From contig NZ_JALHRX010000004.1 in assembly GCF_023952475.1 (NCBI RefSeq), forward strand, positions 124,001 through 188,000: DNA of 64,000 nucleotides. Direction: 5' to 3'. The notes beneath the pieces were generated by a model, which was given only the letters and a program-made list of their open reading frames with translations, was not told the origin of the DNA and did not search any database. How positions within the stretch are numbered: the first letter of the stretch is position 1; each line of letters opens with the position of its first letter. Positions 9,254-18,830 of the stretch are shown in pieces. The DNA is from Cupriavidus sp. WGlv3. Its GTDB lineage: Bacteria; Pseudomonadota; Gammaproteobacteria; Burkholderiales; Burkholderiaceae. The position numbers were made by a program, and so were the translations under genes.

Positions 9254-10114
9254 ATGGACATCGAACTCGCCCGCACCTTCCTGCAAGTCGTGCGCGACGG
9301 CAGCCTGCTGGCCGCCGCCGACAAGCTGCATGTCACCCAGACCGCCGTCACCGCGCGCATCAAGAGCCTGGAGGCGCAGCTGAACTGCCGCCTGTTCGAA
9401 CGCAACAAGGCCGGGGCGCGGCTGACGCCGGACGGGCAGCGTTTCCTCGGCTATGCCAGCCAGCTGGTGCAGACCTGGGAGGCGGCGTGCCGCGAGCTGC
9501 CGTTGCCGACGGGGCTGGCCAGCCTGTTCCGCTATGGCACCGAGATCAGCCTCGGCAATCCGCTGGTGCTGCTATGGGCGACGCGTTTGCGCCAGCGCAT
9601 GCCGGCGCAGGCGGTGCGCGCGGAGGTGGGCGAGGGGGCGGAGCTGCAGCGCAGGCTGCAGTCGGGCGCGCTCGATGCCGCGCTGGTGTACCAGCCGGAA
9701 TACGCGCCGGGCATGCACGTGGAAGCGCTGATGGAAGAGAAGCTGGTGCTGATCCGCTCGACGCAGCGCGACGGCGGCTATGTCTATGTCGACTGGGGCC
9801 CGGAGTTCCGCCGCCAGCATGACAGCGCGCTGCCGGAGCATGCGCGCGCGTCGCTGTACTTCAACCTGGGGCCGCTGGCGTTGCAGTACATCCTGCAGTA
9901 CGGCGGCAGCGGCTATTTCCGCACCCGTGTGGCGCAGAGCTACCTGGACAACGGGGCCCTGGCGCGCGTCGCTGGCGCGCCGGAGTTTTCGTATCCGGTA
10001 TTCCTGGTGTGCGCCGAGGCGCCCGCAGGACCGGCGCGTGAAGCTGTTGATATTTTGCGCGAGATCGTGCGGGAAGAATCCGACTGGTCGCAGCGCTGGG
10101 ACTTCCCGCAATAG
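9254..10114 (+). CDS. LysR-family transcriptional regulator
   Basis: A 286-residue regulator. Residues 1-60 form the winged HTH (MDIELARTFLQVVRDGSLLAAADKLHVTQTAVTARIKSLE), unmistakable for LysR proteins. The effector-binding region is somewhat divergent and shorter than usual, with the elements LQRRLQSGALDAALVYQPEY and YILQYGGSGYFRTRVAQSYLDNG. It is divergent from vapBC, and the nearest downstream + strand gene is the acyl-CoA dehydrogenase about 500 bases away. The inducer and target are not evident. Confidence 0.9.
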   Translation: MDIELARTFLQVVRDGSLLAAADKLHVTQTAVTARIKSLEAQLNCRLFERNKAGARLTPDGQRFLGYASQLVQTWEAACRELPLPTGLASLFRYGTEISLGNPLVLLWATRLRQRMPAQAVRAEVGEGAELQRRLQSGALDAALVYQPEYAPGMHVEALMEEKLVLIRSTQRDGGYVYVDWGPEFRRQHDSALPEHARASLYFNLGPLALQYILQYGGSGYFRTRVAQSYLDNGALARVAGAPEFSYPVFLVCAEAPAGPAREAVDILREIVREESDWSQRWDFPQ

Positions 10115-10138
10115 GGCTCGGGCGTTGGCGCCCGGCTG

Positions 10139-10384
10139 TCAGATCCGCACCGGCACCAGCTGGGCCGACGGCGCGGGCACGGCCACTAACCGCCATTGCC
10201 GCACGCGCCGCGTCCGGCCGCCGCCACCGCGGCGTGGCGGGCGCGGTTCCAGGCCGGCAAAGCGCCCGTGCAACTGCGCGCGCGCAAACAAGGGCTCCGG
10301 CACCCGCGTGCCGATCAGCCAGGTGACGCTGCCCCCCAACGCCACCAGTGCCAGCGCCAGTCCAATCCAGAGGATGGCTTCCAT
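10139..10384 (-). CDS. Small single-pass membrane protein, unknown function
   Basis: An 81-residue protein I do not recognise. It begins with one transmembrane helix (MEAILWIGLALALVALGGSVTWLIG) and continues as an Arg/Gly/Pro-rich tail likely in the cytoplasm. A GGAG site precedes the ATG at 10384 in the correct position, which favours it over the upstream in-frame ATG at 10429. It is convergent with the lysR-type gene and divergent from the acyl-CoA dehydrogenase. Confidence 0.6.
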   Translation of the reverse strand: MEAILWIGLALALVALGGSVTWLIGTRVPEPLFARAQLHGRFAGLEPRPPRRGGGGRTRRVRQWRLVAVPAPSAQLVPVRI

Positions 10385-10612
10385 GTTCCCGCTCCATCGA
10401 ATCGTTATCTGTGGTTCCAGTATTGGCACAAAGCGTGCCGGCGGGTAAATGAAAGTTATTTGAACTTCATATCAATGAAATTGCATTGAACCGGCTTTCC
10501 AGTGCTGCAGAAGGCTGTTCCGCAGGGTAAGAAAAATCATCCGTTCCGACGAATCTCATCGACGTCGCGCGACCGACACTGGCCTGGTCGATCAAAACCC
10601 CTGGAGACCCCG

Positions 10613-11770
10613 ATGCAACGCCTGATCTTCGAAGCCGAACACGACGCCTTCCGCGAATCCGCCCGCCGCTTCTACCAGCGCGAGGTCGGCCCGCACGGCG
10701 AGCGCTGGCGCGAACAGGGCTGCGTGGACCGCGAGGTGTTCCGCAAGGCCGGCGAGCAGGGCTACCTGCTGATGTGGGCCGACGAGCAATACGGCGGCGC
10801 CGGCGTGCAGGACTTCCGCTACGAGCAGATCCTGATCGAGGAAAACGCGCGCCACGGCGACTCGGGCTTCTTCGGCACGCTGCACTCGCGCCTGGTAGCG
10901 CCCTACATCGGTCGCATCGGCAATGAAGAGCAGCGCCAGCGCCTGCTGCCCGCGGCGGCCCGCGGCGAGTCGATCTTTGCCGTGGCCATGACCGAGCCGC
11001 AGACCGGTTCCGACCTGGCCGGCATCCGCACCCGCGCCGAGGACCATGGCGACCACTGGGTGCTGAACGGCGCCAAGACCTATATCTCGAACGGCCAGCT
11101 GGCCGACGTGGTGGTCGTGGTGGCCCGCACCGACCCGGAGCGCAGCCATGGCCTGACGCTCTTCATCGTCGAACGCGGCATGCCCGGCTTCGAGCGCGGG
11201 CGCAAGCTGCGCAAGCTGGGCCTGCACTCGCAGGACACCTCGGAGCTGTTCTTCGACAACGTCAAGGTGCCCAAGGCCAACGTGCTGGGCGAGCCCGGCC
11301 AGGCCTTCCGCTACCTGACGCGCCACCTGGCCGAAGAGCGCTTGATCGGCGCCTGCGGCTACATGGCTTCGGCGCAGGTGGCGTTCGATATCACGCTGGA
11401 CTACGTGCGCGAGCGCAAGGCCTTCGGGCGCGCCATCGGCACATTCCAGAACTCGCGCTTCAAGCTGGCCGAACTGCGCGCGCAGCTGGACGCGCTGCAG
11501 ACCTTTGTCGACCAGTGCGTGCTGCAACACAATGCCGGCACGCTGACGGTGGAGACCGCTGCATCGGCTAAGCTGCTGACTTCCGAGCTGCAGGGGCGCA
11601 TGGTCGACGAGGGCGTGCAGCTGCACGGTGGCGCCGGCTATATGGAGGAATACCGCATCTGCCGCATGTATGCCGATGCGCGCATCTCGCGCATCTATGC
11701 CGGCAGCAGCGAGATCATGAAGGAGATCATCGGCCGCAGCCTGGGGCTGGATGACCGGGTGAAGGCATAA
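10613..11770 (+). CDS. Acyl-CoA dehydrogenase
   Basis: A 385-residue FAD enzyme that introduces the alpha-beta double bond into an acyl-CoA in fatty-acid or branched-chain catabolism. The three-domain fold is visible: N-terminal helices, a middle beta domain with FAVAMTEPQTGSDLAG and ISNGQLADVVVVVARTD, and a C-terminal helical domain ending ICRMYADARISRIYAGSSEIMKEI. The YEGT position used by medium-chain enzymes is YAGS here, so the catalytic base is probably E242 in LAEERLIG, as in long-chain and isovaleryl enzymes. CTGGAG precedes the ATG, and a terminator follows. Chain-length specificity is unknown. Confidence 0.92.
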   Translation: MQRLIFEAEHDAFRESARRFYQREVGPHGERWREQGCVDREVFRKAGEQGYLLMWADEQYGGAGVQDFRYEQILIEENARHGDSGFFGTLHSRLVAPYIGRIGNEEQRQRLLPAAARGESIFAVAMTEPQTGSDLAGIRTRAEDHGDHWVLNGAKTYISNGQLADVVVVVARTDPERSHGLTLFIVERGMPGFERGRKLRKLGLHSQDTSELFFDNVKVPKANVLGEPGQAFRYLTRHLAEERLIGACGYMASAQVAFDITLDYVRERKAFGRAIGTFQNSRFKLAELRAQLDALQTFVDQCVLQHNAGTLTVETAASAKLLTSELQGRMVDEGVQLHGGAGYMEEYRICRMYADARISRIYAGSSEIMKEIIGRSLGLDDRVKA

Positions 11771-11810
11771 GCGGGCATAAGCGGGCATAAACGCAGTTAG
11801 GAACGTTCTG

Positions 11811-11850
11811 ACGGCACGGCTGGCAACGGCCGTGCCGTTCGTCGTTTTTT
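11811..11850 (+). terminator. Rho-independent terminator after the acyl-CoA dehydrogenase
   Basis: Arms ACGGCACGGC (11811-11820) and GCCGTGCCGT (11829-11838) pair perfectly over 10 bases, followed by TCGTCG and a T6 run. Confidence 0.9.
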
Positions 11851-12030
11851 CCGACGGTTCAGCAAATTCGCGCGGTTAAGGCTTTTGTCAGGGGAATGAA
11901 AGCCGTTTGTAAAGCGGCTCGGTTTGAATGCGGGCGGGAGATCGTGTCCGGATGACGTAGACAGCATCAGGACAGCGGGCGGGCACGGTCGTTTCACCGC
12001 AGACCGTTTTCGAACCGAGCCTGACTGACC

Positions 12031-13425
12031 GTGCCTTTTGCCTTATCCCGTGTTGCCGCAGGTTCCCTGCTGGTATTGGCGGCCGTAGCGAGCCTGGCTG
12101 CCGAACCTCCCACCGATCCGCTTGCTTCCGCGGATTCCGCGCAAGCCGCACCGGCCGATGGCCCTTGCACGCCGCCACCCGCGGGCGCTGCGCTGACGCT
12201 CGCCCAGGCGCGCCTTGACGCATTGCGTTGCAACCGCACCATCATCGCCGCGCGCCGCGGCGTGGAAGCAAGCCAGGCCGACGTCCAGATCGCGTCGCAG
12301 CGGCCCAACCCGGTGCTGAGCCTGGGCGTCGAGAACATCAACCCGCATGCCGGCGTGGGCGCGGGCAACCTGCGCAGCAAGACGGTGGATTCCACAGTGC
12401 GCGTGGACCAGCTGATCGAGACGGCCAACAAGGGTAACCTGCGCGTCGATGCCGCGCGCAAGGCCAGCACCGCCGCCGGCGAAGTGGTGCAGGCCGTGGT
12501 GGCGCAACAGGCCGGCATGGTGGAGCAGGCCTACTTCGATGCTCTGGCCAGCCAGGAACGCGTCGGCGTACTGCGCGAAACGCTGGCGCTGTACGAGCGC
12601 ACCCGCCAGGCCAGCGAGACGCGCCTCCGGGCCGGCGACGTGGCGCGCGCCGACGTGACCAAGCTGCAGCTCGACGCGCTGCGCGCGCAGAACGACATGC
12701 GCCAGGCCATCACCGACCATTACCGCGACAAGGCCCTGCTGGCGCAGGCGATGGGCGTGCCCGGCACGCTTGCCGACAACCGGCTGGTGGCCGACTGGCC
12801 GGCACTCGATGCCGCGGTGCCGCCGGCGGATCCCGACACGCTCCAGCGCCGCCCCGACGTGACCGCCGCCGAAGCACGCCTGGCCGCCGCCGCGGCATCG
12901 CGCGATCTCGCCCGTGCCGGCCGCGTCCCCGACGTGACCATCGGCGCGCAGGCCGAGCACTATCCGACCTCGCCATCCAACAGCTCCGGCTCCGGCAACA
13001 GCTTCGGCGTGTTCCTGTCGATCCCGCTGCCGGTGCGCCACAGCAACGGCGGCGAGGCGCGCCGCGCCGAGGTCGACTACTACGCGGCACTGGACGACCG
13101 CAACCGCGTGATGCTGGAAGCCGGCAACGAGATCGACCGGCTGCGCAGCCAGTTAGAAACCGCGCGCCAGTCGCTGCGGCAGATGCGAGATGAAGTGCTG
13201 CCCGCCGCGGAAAGCGTCGCGGGCAACGCCGAGTTCGCCTACAGCAAGGGTGCAAGCGGTGTGCTCGATCTGCTCGATGCGCGCCGCGCGCTGCGCCAGA
13301 CCCGGCTCGATGCCGTCGGCGCACAAGGCGAATACGCCAAGGCGCTGTCGGCGTACCGCGCCGCGCTGCAGACCTCGACCACCGCTACGCCCACCCGCAC
13401 TGCCGCCACCGCCGCGCGTCCCTGA
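12031..13425 (+). CDS. CzcC-like outer-membrane channel of an HME-RND efflux system
   Basis: The TolC-family outer-membrane factor of a tripartite heavy-metal exporter. The GTG start gives 464 residues with a cleavable signal (VAAGSLLVLAAVASLAAE) and two homologous repeats carrying LTLAQARLDALRCN, ASQRPNPVLSLGVENI and, later, QRRPDVTAAEARLAAAAASRDLARAGRVPDVTIG. The PLPVRHSNGGEARRAEVDYYAALDD stretch is typical of CzcC rather than of drug-efflux OprM. It is the first gene of a cba operon, with 23 bases to the next gene. No metal-responsive regulator lies adjacent. Confidence 0.88.
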   Translation: MPFALSRVAAGSLLVLAAVASLAAEPPTDPLASADSAQAAPADGPCTPPPAGAALTLAQARLDALRCNRTIIAARRGVEASQADVQIASQRPNPVLSLGVENINPHAGVGAGNLRSKTVDSTVRVDQLIETANKGNLRVDAARKASTAAGEVVQAVVAQQAGMVEQAYFDALASQERVGVLRETLALYERTRQASETRLRAGDVARADVTKLQLDALRAQNDMRQAITDHYRDKALLAQAMGVPGTLADNRLVADWPALDAAVPPADPDTLQRRPDVTAAEARLAAAAASRDLARAGRVPDVTIGAQAEHYPTSPSNSSGSGNSFGVFLSIPLPVRHSNGGEARRAEVDYYAALDDRNRVMLEAGNEIDRLRSQLETARQSLRQMRDEVLPAAESVAGNAEFAYSKGASGVLDLLDARRALRQTRLDAVGAQGEYAKALSAYRAALQTSTTATPTRTAATAARP

Positions 13426-13448
13426 ACCGCTGTTTCCGCGATCCCCTC

Positions 13449-14672
13449 ATGACTTTCCTGTCACGCATGTCCCGTCGCATGTCATCCTCCCACGCTGCCT
13501 TGCCGGCACGTATTACCGTGCTGTTCGCCGTGTCGTTGTGCGCGCTGGCGCTGGCCGCGTGCGGCAAGTCCGAAGCCACGAAGGCCGATGACGATCCGAC
13601 CGTCAGCGGCAATACCATCCGGTTCCCTGCCAGCGTGAAGACGCTGCCCGGCATCGCCGGCGAGGCCGCCACCACCGGCGGCGAGCGCATGCTGAGCCTG
13701 CCCGGCCGGCTGGTGTGGAACGAGGACAAGACCGTGCGCGTGGCGACGCCGTTTGCCGGGCGCGTGACCGAGGTGCTGGTGCAGCCCGGCGCCACCGTCA
13801 AGGCCGGCCAGCCGCTGGCGATGCTGACCTCGCCGGATTTCGGCGTGGCCCAGGCCGATGCGCGCAAGGCCGCCGCCGACAGCGCGGTCGCGGCCAAGGC
13901 GCTGGCGCGCCAGCGCGAACTGTATGGCGCCGGCATCATCGCGCAGAAAGAACTGGAGCAGGCCCAGGCCGATGCCGCGCGCGCTGCGGCGGACCTGCAG
14001 CGCACCCGGGCGGCGCTGAGCCAGTACGGCGCGGGCGCGGCAGGGCCGGATGGCGTCAACCAGCGCTTTGCGCTGCGCAGCCCGATCGACGGCCTGGTGG
14101 TCGAGCGCAACCTCAACCTCGGCATGGAGTTGCGCCCCGACCAGCCCCCCGCCGCGCCGTTGTTCCTCGTCACCGACCCGACCACGCTATGGGCGCAGGT
14201 CGATGCCGGCGAGGCCGACCTGAAGCTGTTCAAGCCCGGTGTCGATGTGCAGCTGACCACCGCGGCCTGGCCCGGCGAAACCTTTGCCGGCACCGTGGTC
14301 AAGATTGCCGACTATGTCGATCCGACCGCGCGCAGCATCAAGGTGCGGCTGAGCGTGCCCAATCCCGAACGCCGCCTGAAGGCGGAGATGTTCGTCACCG
14401 CGAAGCTGCCGGCGGCGTCGTTCAAGGGCATCGCGGTGCCGTCCAAGGCGGTGTTCCTGGCCGACAACCGCAACTATGTGTTCGTGCGCACCGCGCCCAA
14501 CACCTTCGAGCGCCGCCTGGTGCGCGTGGGCGTGACGCTGCCCGGCACCAGCGAGCTGCTCGAAGGCGTGAAGGACGGCGAGACCGTGGTCAGCGAAGGC
14601 AACCTCTACCTGCAAGACATCCTGCGCGATGCCACCGCGGTGAACGCGGCGCGCGCGGCGGAAAAACGTTGA
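13449..14672 (+). CDS. CzcB-like periplasmic adaptor of an HME-RND efflux system
   Basis: A membrane-fusion lipoprotein linking the RND pump to the outer-membrane channel. The N-terminus has a lipobox LAAC (VSLCALALAACGKSE), followed by a beta-barrel/lipoyl arrangement (ATPFAGRVTEVLVQPGATVKAGQPLAMLTSPDF), a helical hairpin rich in Ala, Lys and Gln, and FALRSPIDGLVVERNLNLGM. The 407 residues suit the CzcB/CusB group, but the His-rich N-terminal extension of some CzcB proteins is absent. Fourteen bases separate it from the pump gene. The ATG at 13449 lacks a good ribosome site, so translation may be coupled to the gene before. Confidence 0.9.
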   Translation: MTFLSRMSRRMSSSHAALPARITVLFAVSLCALALAACGKSEATKADDDPTVSGNTIRFPASVKTLPGIAGEAATTGGERMLSLPGRLVWNEDKTVRVATPFAGRVTEVLVQPGATVKAGQPLAMLTSPDFGVAQADARKAAADSAVAAKALARQRELYGAGIIAQKELEQAQADAARAAADLQRTRAALSQYGAGAAGPDGVNQRFALRSPIDGLVVERNLNLGMELRPDQPPAAPLFLVTDPTTLWAQVDAGEADLKLFKPGVDVQLTTAAWPGETFAGTVVKIADYVDPTARSIKVRLSVPNPERRLKAEMFVTAKLPAASFKGIAVPSKAVFLADNRNYVFVRTAPNTFERRLVRVGVTLPGTSELLEGVKDGETVVSEGNLYLQDILRDATAVNAARAAEKR

Positions 14673-14685
14673 GGACGATTGCCCC

Positions 14686-17600
14686 ATGATTTCGCGCATC
14701 GTCACCTTTGCACTGCATCAGAAGCTCTTTGTCTGGCTGGGCCTGATCCTCTTCGTCGGCGGCGGCATCGCCGCGTTCAAGAACCTGCCGATCGAGGCCT
14801 TCCCGGATGTGTCCGACATTCAGGTCAACGTCATCACGTTGTACCCGGGGCGCGCCGCCGAAGAAGTGGAGCGCCAGGTCACTATCCCGATCGAGACCGC
14901 GCTGGCGGGCACGCCCAACGCGGTGCGGGTGTTCTCGCATACGCAGTTCGGCCTGTCGTTCATGATGGTGACCTTCAACGACCGCGCCACCGACGTGGCC
15001 GCGCGCCAGCAGATCCTGGAGCGGCTGCGCAGCGTCGACCTGCCCGACGGCGTGCATCCGGACCTGGCGCCGCTGTCCACCGCGATCGGCGAGATCTACC
15101 GCTTCCGCCTGACCGGCAAGGGCTATACGCCGCAGGAGCTGCGCACGCTGCAGGACTGGGTGGTCGAGAAAAACCTGCGCCAGGTGCCGGGCGTGGCCGA
15201 CCTGGTCACCATCGGCGGCACCATCAAGCAGTATGAGGTCAATCCCAACCTGGCGCGCATGCGCGACGCGCGGATCTCGCTGTCGCAGCTGTTCACCGCG
15301 CTGCAGCGCGCTAACTCGAATGCGGGCGGCGGCGCGGTCGCGCACGGGCGGCAGCAGTTCCTGCTGCGCTCGCTGGGCAGCTTTCGCACCTCCGCCGATA
15401 TCGCCAACGTGGTGGTGGCCGAGAACAACGGCACCCCGATCCTGGTCAAGGACATCGCCGAGGTGCGCGTCGGCAGCGCGCCGCCGCAGGGCCTGATGGG
15501 GCAGGACGACGAGGACGACATCGTCTCGGGCATCGTGGTGATGCGCAAGGGCGAAAACCCGTCGCTGGTGCTGGAAGCGCTGAAGCAGAAGATCGCGCTG
15601 CTCGACGACCAGATCCTGCCCAAGGGCGTGAAGATCGTGCCGTACTACGACCGCTCCACGCTGATCGACAAGACCTTGCACACGGTGTTCGGCAACCTGG
15701 TCGAGGGCGCGCTGCTGGTGATGGCGGTGCTGTACCTGTTCCTGGCCAACGTGCGCGCCGCGGCGATCGTCGCGCTGCTCATCCCGCTGGCGCTGCTGTC
15801 CACCTTCATCGGCCTGACCTGGGTCGGGATTCCGGCCAACCTGCTGTCGCTGGGCGCGATGGACTTCGGCATCATCGTCGACGGCGCGGTGATCGTGGTC
15901 GAGAACATCTTCAAGCGGCTGGGCGAACTGAAAGCGCAGCAGATCCAGGACAGCCGCGCGCGCCTGCACGCCATCCTGCAGGCCACCACCGAGGTGGGCC
16001 GTCCGACCGTGTTCTCGATGGTCATCATCATCGCGGCGCACATCCCGATCTTTACGCTGCAGCGGCACGAGGGCAAGATCTTCGCACCAATGGCGTACAC
16101 GGTGACGGGCGCGCTGATCGGTTCGCTGATCCTGTCGCTGACGCTGGTGCCATTGCTGTGCCACCTGCTGCTGACCAAGAACATCGCGCACGACGACAAC
16201 TTCCTGGTGCGCCACTGCAAGCGGCTCTACGAACCGATGCTGGCCTGGGCACTGGACCACAAGAAGGTGGTGGTGGGCGCGGCCTTGGGCCTGCTGGTGG
16301 TGACCGTGGGCGCGGGCAAGTTCCTCGGCAGCGAATTCCTGCCCGAGCTGGACGAGGGCTCGATGTGGGTCAGCTTCGACCTGCCGGCTTCCGTCTCGAT
16401 CGACGAGGCGCGCGACCAGGCGCGGCTGCTGCGCAGCGTGATCCGCCGGACGCCGGAGGTCAACACCACCATCTCCAAGGTGGGCCGCCCCGACGATGGC
16501 ACCGACCCCAAGCTGATCAACACCGTCGAGATCCTGGTCGACCTCAAGCCCGAGAAGCAATGGCGCGCCGGCCTGGACAAGCGCGCCATCATCGGCGAGA
16601 TCGACCGCAACCTGCGCCGGCTGCCCCGCGTCGAGCCCAATTTCTCGCAGCCGGTGCGCGACAACATCCTGGAAAGCATCTCGCAGATCAAGGGCCAGAT
16701 CGTGATCAAGGTGCAGAGCGACAGCCTCGAGCAGAACAAGCAGGTGGCCGACCAGATCCTGGCCAACGTGCAGTCGGTCAAGGGCGTGATGCGCGCCTTT
16801 ATCGACCGCGACGGCGAGCTGCCGCAGTACGTGCTGGAATTCGACCGCGCCCAGGCCGCACGCTACGGCATCAACGTGGCCGACGTGCAGGAGTTGATGG
16901 AAACCGCGCTGGCGGGCAAGGCCGCCACCGAGCTATGGGAGGGCGAGAAGCACTTCAGCGTGGCGGTGCGCCTGAAGCCGTCGGAACGCGCGCTGCCCAG
17001 CCTGCCCAATATCTTCATGCAGACCGCCGACGGCGCGCAGGTGCCGCTGTCGCAGCTGGTGAGCTTCCGCGCCGCCTCCGGTGCGATGAACATCAGCCGC
17101 GAGAACGGCCAGCGCACCACCTCGATCGGCATCTTCATCCATGACCGCGACATGGGCAGCGTGGTCAAGGACATGCAGAAGCTGGTGGCAAAGAACGTCA
17201 GGGCCGACGACGTCAAGATCAGCTGGTCGGGCGAGTTCGAGAACCAGGAGCGCGCGATGGCGCGGCTGTCGATCGTGGTGCCGCTGTCGGTGCTGGTGAT
17301 CTTCCTGCTGCTGTTCAATGCGTTCAAGTCGTTCAAGAGCGCGACGCTGATCATCTCGAACATCCCGTTCGCGCTGATCGGGGGCGTGTTCGCGCTGCTG
17401 CTGACCGGCATCCCGCTGTCGGTGTCGGCGGCGATCGGCTTTATCGCGCTGTTCGGCCAGGCGGTGCTCAACGGCGTGGTGATGGTGACCTACTTCAACC
17501 AGCTGCGCGAAGAGGGCATGCCGGTGCGCCAGGCCGTGCTGACCGGCTCGATGGACCGGCTGCGCACGGTGCTGATGACCGCGCTGCTGGCGATGCTGGG

Positions 17601-17808
17601 GCTGTTCCCGATGGCGGTCTCGCGTGCCATCGGCTCGGAGACGCAGCGGCCGCTGGCCATTGTCATCATCGGCGGGCTGATCACCGCGACCGTGCTGACG
17701 CTGATCGTGCTGCCGACCCTTTATGAATGGATGGTCGGTCGCAACTGGCCGGACGAGGAGGGCGCAGCGCCCGACGAGAACCGGATCACGCCTGCGATTT
17801 CAGGCTGA
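14686..17808 (+). CDS. CzcA-like HME-RND heavy-metal efflux pump
   Basis: A 1040-residue inner-membrane proton antiporter that exports divalent metals across the envelope. Twelve transmembrane segments and two large periplasmic loops are evident. The signature in TM4, DFGIIVDGAVIVVEN (from residue 393), matches DFGxxxDGAVxxxEN of the HME1 (zinc/cobalt) class, not the A-initial signature of the Cu/Ag CusA class. The start ATG follows GAGGA. The specificity call rests on this motif alone; nickel or broad Co/Zn/Cd export is equally compatible. Confidence 0.95.
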   Translation: MISRIVTFALHQKLFVWLGLILFVGGGIAAFKNLPIEAFPDVSDIQVNVITLYPGRAAEEVERQVTIPIETALAGTPNAVRVFSHTQFGLSFMMVTFNDRATDVAARQQILERLRSVDLPDGVHPDLAPLSTAIGEIYRFRLTGKGYTPQELRTLQDWVVEKNLRQVPGVADLVTIGGTIKQYEVNPNLARMRDARISLSQLFTALQRANSNAGGGAVAHGRQQFLLRSLGSFRTSADIANVVVAENNGTPILVKDIAEVRVGSAPPQGLMGQDDEDDIVSGIVVMRKGENPSLVLEALKQKIALLDDQILPKGVKIVPYYDRSTLIDKTLHTVFGNLVEGALLVMAVLYLFLANVRAAAIVALLIPLALLSTFIGLTWVGIPANLLSLGAMDFGIIVDGAVIVVENIFKRLGELKAQQIQDSRARLHAILQATTEVGRPTVFSMVIIIAAHIPIFTLQRHEGKIFAPMAYTVTGALIGSLILSLTLVPLLCHLLLTKNIAHDDNFLVRHCKRLYEPMLAWALDHKKVVVGAALGLLVVTVGAGKFLGSEFLPELDEGSMWVSFDLPASVSIDEARDQARLLRSVIRRTPEVNTTISKVGRPDDGTDPKLINTVEILVDLKPEKQWRAGLDKRAIIGEIDRNLRRLPRVEPNFSQPVRDNILESISQIKGQIVIKVQSDSLEQNKQVADQILANVQSVKGVMRAFIDRDGELPQYVLEFDRAQAARYGINVADVQELMETALAGKAATELWEGEKHFSVAVRLKPSERALPSLPNIFMQTADGAQVPLSQLVSFRAASGAMNISRENGQRTTSIGIFIHDRDMGSVVKDMQKLVAKNVRADDVKISWSGEFENQERAMARLSIVVPLSVLVIFLLLFNAFKSFKSATLIISNIPFALIGGVFALLLTGIPLSVSAAIGFIALFGQAVLNGVVMVTYFNQLREEGMPVRQAVLTGSMDRLRTVLMTALLAMLGLFPMAVSRAIGSETQRPLAIVIIGGLITATVLTLIVLPTLYEWMVGRNWPDEEGAAPDENRITPAISG

Positions 17809-18119
17809 TGACAGCGCCGCGCGGGCAGGTCCCGCGCGCACCTGTCTGGCATCGCAGACATGGGCGATGCCTGGCGACGCCCGTTACCGGGCGGCGTTTT
17901 TCATGGCGAGGCGCAATCCACAAGCACTGAGCAAGCCGATGCAGGAAGACATGTGCTGTGCGCGATTCGCTATGTCGGAATAGTCTGACGTTCCTTTCGG
18001 AGCCCAACGCCTGCTGACCCCATCCCCCCGAGCCTACTCTGTACATACGGCATGGCCAGCAGCATAGCCGCCGGCCTCTCATGCGTACCCTTACGCAATC
18101 ACCCGGAAAGGAGCTCGAC
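17809..18119. other. Intergenic region after the efflux operon, with terminator-like hairpin
   Basis: The 311 bases contain no convincing gene. A hairpin with arms CGCCCG (17878-17883) and CGGGCG (17888-17893), followed by GCG and T5, is probably the terminator of the efflux operon. The region from 17990 to 18110 should hold the promoter of the next gene; AAAGGAGCTC at about 18107 is its ribosome site. Confidence 0.55.
17878..17901 (+). terminator. Probable terminator of the cba efflux operon
   Basis: A 6-base-pair GC stem (CGCCCG/CGGGCG, loop TTAC) is followed by GCG and five T residues, 70 bases after the pump stop codon. Confidence 0.65.
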
Positions 18120-18728
18120 ATGATGAAGAAATGGCTGACCGCAGCAGTGTGTTCGATGATGGTTGCCGCCCCGGCAGGCTTTGCCCTGGCGCAGACGACG
18201 GCACCGGCGACGACGCCCGGAACGGCTGCAACCGGCGCAAGGGCAGACTATGACGCCGCAGTGAAGCAGTCCGACGCGGACTACAAGGCTGCCTCTGCCA
18301 AGTGCGATGGCATGAAGGACAACGCCAAGGACGTCTGCAAGGCCGAGGCCAAGCGCGACCGCGACGTGGCCAAGGCCCAGGCCGAAGCGCGCCGCGACGG
18401 CACGCAAAAGTCGATGGCCAAGGCCGAGAAGACCAAGGCCGACCGCGACTATGACGTCGCCAAGGAAATGTGCGACGACAAGACCGGCAACGACAAGGAC
18501 GTCTGCAAGAAGGACGCCAAGGCCGCGCATGAAAAAGCCCTGACCGCCGCCAAGGTCGACAAGGCCGCGGCGACCGGTTCGCGCAGCGACGTGGCCGAGG
18601 CCCGCGCCGATGCGAAGAAGGACACCATGGACGCCGCCTACAAGGCTGACAAGGAACGCTGCGACGCCATGTCCGGCGATTCCAAGGACAAGTGCCAGGC
18701 CGACGTGAAGGCCAAGTACGGCAAGTAA
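18120..18728 (+). CDS. Periplasmic Ala/Lys/Asp-rich protein with three Cys-pair repeats
   Basis: A 202-residue exported protein of unknown function. A Sec signal (MMKKWLTAAVCSMMVAAPAGFALAQ) is followed by a highly charged, probably helical region in which a motif of the form CDxxxxxxKDxC occurs three times: CDGMKDNAKDVCKAEAK, CDDKTGNDKDVCKKDAK and CDAMSGDSKDKCQADVK. Each pair could form an intramolecular disulfide. The composition recalls TolA-like stalks, and such annotations exist, but there is no TolA domain. A strong AAAGGAG site precedes the start. It is upstream of a CsbD gene, suggesting an envelope or stress role. Confidence 0.8.
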   Translation: MMKKWLTAAVCSMMVAAPAGFALAQTTAPATTPGTAATGARADYDAAVKQSDADYKAASAKCDGMKDNAKDVCKAEAKRDRDVAKAQAEARRDGTQKSMAKAEKTKADRDYDVAKEMCDDKTGNDKDVCKKDAKAAHEKALTAAKVDKAAATGSRSDVAEARADAKKDTMDAAYKADKERCDAMSGDSKDKCQADVKAKYGK

Positions 18729-18830
18729 GCGGGTTCAACACGGCCTGCCTGGCAAGGGCGGGCCGGCCACCGCACCACTCGCAAGGGGACGCCGCCAGCG
18801 CCCCCTTGCCATGACAGCAAGGAGCACGAC

